Origin: an uncultured Verrucomicrobia subdivision 3 bacterium
Lineage (GTDB): Bacteria; Verrucomicrobiota; Verrucomicrobiae; Limisphaerales; CAMLLE01
Direction of reading: 5' to 3'
Assembly: GCA_946480555.1 (NCBI GenBank)
Contig: CAMLLE010000266.1
Coordinates: 1-5,311 of the forward strand
Length of the DNA stretch: 5,311 nucleotides
The notes beneath the pieces are model-generated. The model did not search any database. It was not told the origin of the DNA and worked only from the letters and a program-made list of their open reading frames with translations. A program made the position numbers and the translations under genes. This document shows positions 5,292-5,311 of the stretch, piece after piece. Numbering within the stretch: the stretch's first letter is position 1; each line of letters opens with the position of its first letter.

Positions 5292-5311
5292 CTTCTTAAT
5301 TATTATGATTG

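Overview
The window looks like a piece of chromosome from a Gram-negative, GC-rich bacterium. The direct evidence for an outer membrane with lipid A is a complete lpxB. The combination of a Gfo/Idh oxidoreductase ahead of lpxB, a REP-associated transposase of this sequence type, and repeats whose translation reads 'AKDAKDAK' resembles Verrucomicrobiota (Pedosphaera/Limisphaera-like lineages) or relatives. This placement is inference from recalled patterns, not a database result.

Layout: the left part is on the minus strand, read right to left. plsY (GTG start at 1950) is followed by gpsA with an ATGA overlap. After 178 nt comes the first ~50 codons of a Crp/Fnr-type regulator that runs off the left edge. 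GpsA makes sn-glycerol 3-phosphate and PlsY acylates it, so the pair carries out consecutive early steps of phospholipid synthesis. A 354-nt divergent intergenic region (1951-2304) holds a large imperfect inverted repeat that could fold into a long stem with small hairpins at its tip. The right part is on the plus strand: a Gfo/Idh/MocA oxidoreductase (2305-3342), a Y1/HUH transposase of the RAYT type (3368-4015), and lpxB (4012-5205). An AT-rich stretch to the right edge has no complete gene.

The most notable object is the transposase unit. It is bounded by a perfect 31-bp inverted repeat (3336-3366 and 3975-4005). Each copy has a GTAG foot and a short palindrome, as expected for REP elements, so the unit has the architecture of a 'REPtron'. 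It sits exactly between the oxidoreductase and lpxB. Conceptually removing 664 bp (3339-4002) joins TCC to GGA and restores a reading frame for the oxidoreductase ending in Asp-Arg-Glu-stop, with that stop in an ATGA overlap with lpxB. The transposase now uses those same last codons in the same frame. The element therefore appears to have inserted without target duplication into the last codons of the oxidoreductase, while leaving every gene of the operon open and apparently still translatable.

Together the window is an envelope-lipid locus: glycerophospholipid precursors on one strand, a lipid A synthesis operon on the other, with a domesticated-looking transposase embedded in the latter.
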